This document shows, one piece after another, positions 63,901-64,000 of a DNA stretch of 64,000 bases (the stretch's first letter is position 1; each line of letters begins with the position of its first letter). The stretch covers positions 3,162,001 through 3,226,000 of the forward strand of contig NZ_CP091792.1 of the NCBI RefSeq assembly GCF_022024115.1. The letters run 5' to 3'. Made by a program: the position numbers and the translations under genes. The notes under the pieces were generated by a model. The model was not told the origin of the DNA. It did no database searches and was given only the letters and a program-made list of their open reading frames with translations. Source of the stretch: Prevotella communis (GTDB lineage: Bacteria; Bacteroidota; Bacteroidia; Bacteroidales; Bacteroidaceae).

Positions 63901-64000
63901 CGATGGCGGTATGCGCTGCCGTCATGGTGATGTCGTCACTCAGTTTGAAGGTCATACCAACACACTCATGACCACTGTTGACATAGGCAGCCAGACGCTC
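57971..64000 (-). CDS. Giant GLUG-repeat surface protein, N-terminus outside window
   Basis: At least 2009 residues; the frame is open at the window edge, so the true start is missing. Four or so modules each contain a line such as FKLSDDITMTAAHTAIGG plus FRGTFDGNKRKISNLTI, then GLUG-type repeats (GGIVGY, GGIIGYA, YVGGVCGY). Between them are beta modules sharing DYT/EYTLTITGKGDYTGT phrases (MBG-like). A fibronectin type III-like domain (NFICSELTASTATLTWSDNY) precedes the end. The C-terminus, IYDLGGRKMNNNSHLKKGLY, resembles short type IX secretion sorting tails. Probably a cell-surface adhesin or glycan-interacting protein. Codon use is even. Confidence 0.8.
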   Translation of the reverse strand, partial: ERLAAYVNSGHECVGMTFKLSDDITMTAAHTAIGGYYDNRYIYFRGTFDGNKRKISNLTIKKPFEKNQGLFGMLGQNALVKDVIVDAYDITGQNFVGAIAGYANASSSNRATIQNCHASGKSVGSVTDAEYHGGIVGYGYCVDITGCTSQGSISTTSGSPNYGGIIGYASDVSVTSCENAANITGEGKYHGGIVGYENHSANRFSLCLNTGSVEGSNSRGGIAGYFNNSNNYTNCYYASPCTVKALNESNHSGHAERGYIITAGDHVGSISAAEEGVVESVLTGKKYYKKGDWTLTLTPDLTDVSFVSYACEGGTLTNLTTVGGEHKLSITDQDVTISAIVSNNSGVDMSTVEIATIPDQRWKGVAITPELTVTNGGTPLVEGTDYIVEATDNTVVGTATLTLKGINGYKGTTTRTFNIVDFPLLDPEKANSESNPYLIADEEDLQALASIVNSGARYNGYYKQKENITLTKEHTAIGNGNCSFQGNYDGDNKTISGLYINKPDGEYQGLFGSVTYCYSTAIKNVVVVDCDITAKKYVGGVCGYLTYTGMSNCRVSGAIKTADNVNGQYHGGIVGYSSSYSILDCINLASITGNGTMSEKYGGVCGYKQFDKIANCFNAGEVTGTSYVGSVIGQYYSSTLTANYHTVSTTGGVGAQNVGTGTDQSGAEIVFTVTAGENTQVTLPETPAMVYNETNYYKNGTEVTLNYNMPAGKFFDQYTVSNGSITYPYVIDGKHILSGVTDNVTISGSYTDKMDVASNAVNVRCGIIPYTGDEITVSPVVTRLGETLVQSTDYTVATTPAVVKDAGEYTLTITGKGDYTGTKQTTFYVKEAIIIQNAEEWATFAENVNNGTGNDDYYKLADNFDNTEAAVTATVGTQEHPFTGLFDGNGKTLNVNINETSTQGTAPFREIAGATIKNLTVNGSVTGTTHAAGLVGFTRSGVNYIENCVVNTNVTCATGSNHHIGGVVGHGAQSTVNISNTAYTGVLYNSQNYAGGLLGWSDGGKLKITNCLVTASKSGNGKFHPIAIKNNGAVMEVNVDGAFYTNDATLTDANYIAATGTKAYAGAQTAFCKKEWTLNETDYYSKKVVVIGNVADLIEHTGSAITLAPTVTYEGAVLTANTDFTFATDPAPVKEKGEYTLTITGKDNYAGSQTLKFNVVDGVLNGEGTETDPYVIASDEDWSKFAGNITSGDYNYSGKFVKMTDDITVSTMAGNSEANSFQGTFLGTAGKTMTLNLTGAADDCAPFGYLKNATVKDLTIAGTVTTGYKYGASIAAHNYGTTHIQNCISTASIFSTFDTSKDGIRGGFVALNESSAKLYFNNCAFKGKLLGANGANATSNGGFVGYCSGTSGTQITYTDCLFAPAEITMSTNSSATFNRNGMNSFTRTYYLTPFGSTQGKQAFAAEDVPTTGLFGQITAADGNTYYVEGSFNGIDDSYVYSGNAISINPTYAISNESVSFVKDADYEVTITKDGNPVTEVKGIGDYVFTFTAKDGGKCKGSYTKNVNVYAAVPTNFICSELTASTATLTWSDNYAANWTVELSESSDFSSILDTKNVTEKTVTFDGLTVDVDYYARVKAIYDEVSSEWSPTICIQPTTKHVIGSGTGTDVNLPSSNWYNYSLTQQIYTAAEMGQAGTVMNIDFYNAGGENRTRKYVVYMVNTSKESFSGSKDWINVMEEGVEKVFDGDVTFAHGQWSTITLDTPFYYDNTKNLAIIIDDNTGSYTSNTPFRVFSSESTTSQAIYAYNDNENYDPTKPTTYNGTVTSVKNQLRIRIDEKIELTDNATDNSAKILANDGKTTNVALKDRTLYKDGEWNTICLPFNVTLAGSPLEGATAKTLTDASVTGTTVHLTFGDAVSELVAGTPYIIKWDAAAENIVEPVFRGVTIDKTERNIAFDGDCVKFIGYYDAFPITPANSDIFYMTVGNKLKYTGVARTLNACRAYFQFDEHVVAAREFVLDFGDSQTTGIMSVDADSKVDNIYDLGGRKMNNNSHLKKGLYIQNGKKTVIK

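Overview
The window is a chromosomal segment of a member of the Bacteroidales, most likely Prevotellaceae. The evidence is Bacteroidetes-type promoters (TAnnTTTG at -7, often a TTTG or TTG about 18-20 bp upstream), no obvious Shine-Dalgarno sequences, a Bacteroidetes-specific DUF4290 gene next to murA, DUF4831, an Oar-type TonB receptor, YfhO, and a very large GLUG-repeat surface protein. I see no rRNA, tRNA, CRISPR array, transposase or prophage. Both ends are cut: a glycosyltransferase at the left edge and the giant surface protein at the right edge.

Layout. 1-1.7 kb: two glycosyltransferase genes. 1.7-3.7 kb (minus): yicC-gmk-nadD. 3.9-9.8 kb (plus): tsaB, DUF4290, murA, rimM, dxr, rseP. 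9.8-10.9 kb (minus): a minimal ComEC. 11.2-19 kb (minus): an eight-gene efflux operon (ABC ATPase, ABC permease, GntR/YtrA-type regulator, MacB-like ATPase, two MacB-like permeases, periplasmic adaptor, TolC) with a YtrA-like operator at its promoter. 19-21.7 kb (minus): a type I ABC exporter and NAD kinase. 21.8-25.1 kb (plus): DJ-1-like gene, ispD, recG. 25.2-33.5 kb: M23/LysM peptidase, MTA/SAH nucleosidase, amino-acid:sodium symporter, YfhO, glycine-zipper lipoprotein, RlpA and glutamate dehydrogenase. 33.7-38.5 kb: a 1002-residue REC-REC/PEP-synthase-like ATP-grasp protein, an esterase fused to a decayed HAD domain, and a GIN-domain lipoprotein. 38.6-45.4 kb (plus): a candidate small RNA, then TolC-MacA-MacB(ATPase)-MacB(permease)-LytS-type kinase-LytTR regulator. 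45.6-55.9 kb: fba, DUF4831, NAD(P)HX repair enzyme, hpt, adk, obgE, M23 peptidase and a large TonB-dependent receptor. 55.9-57.7 kb: a repeat-rich stretch holding a gene remnant and a zeta-toxin/antitoxin pair. 57.7-64 kb (minus): a 64-residue peptide gene behind the giant surface protein.

The most unusual feature is a set of dispersed short-period repeats (7-10 bp units) lying at gene 3' ends and in gaps inside operons. Several families carry a stop codon in each unit, with a period not divisible by three, so a few units close all three frames. In several genes (dxr, nadD, adk, the NAD(P)HX repair gene) the repeat supplies the stop codon and sometimes the last residues. One copy, in its stop-free orientation, lies in frame inside the ATPase domain of an ABC exporter. 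Palindromic repeats flank the toxin-antitoxin pair, and a 21-bp-period array of CCACGACGTGG lies in the 3' region of the first efflux operon.

Other points are a MurA with Asp in place of the fosfomycin-target Cys, a ComEC without OB or nuclease domains, and a 60-nt promoter-to-terminator unit that looks like a small RNA. Functional calls come from reading the protein sequences; no database search was run.
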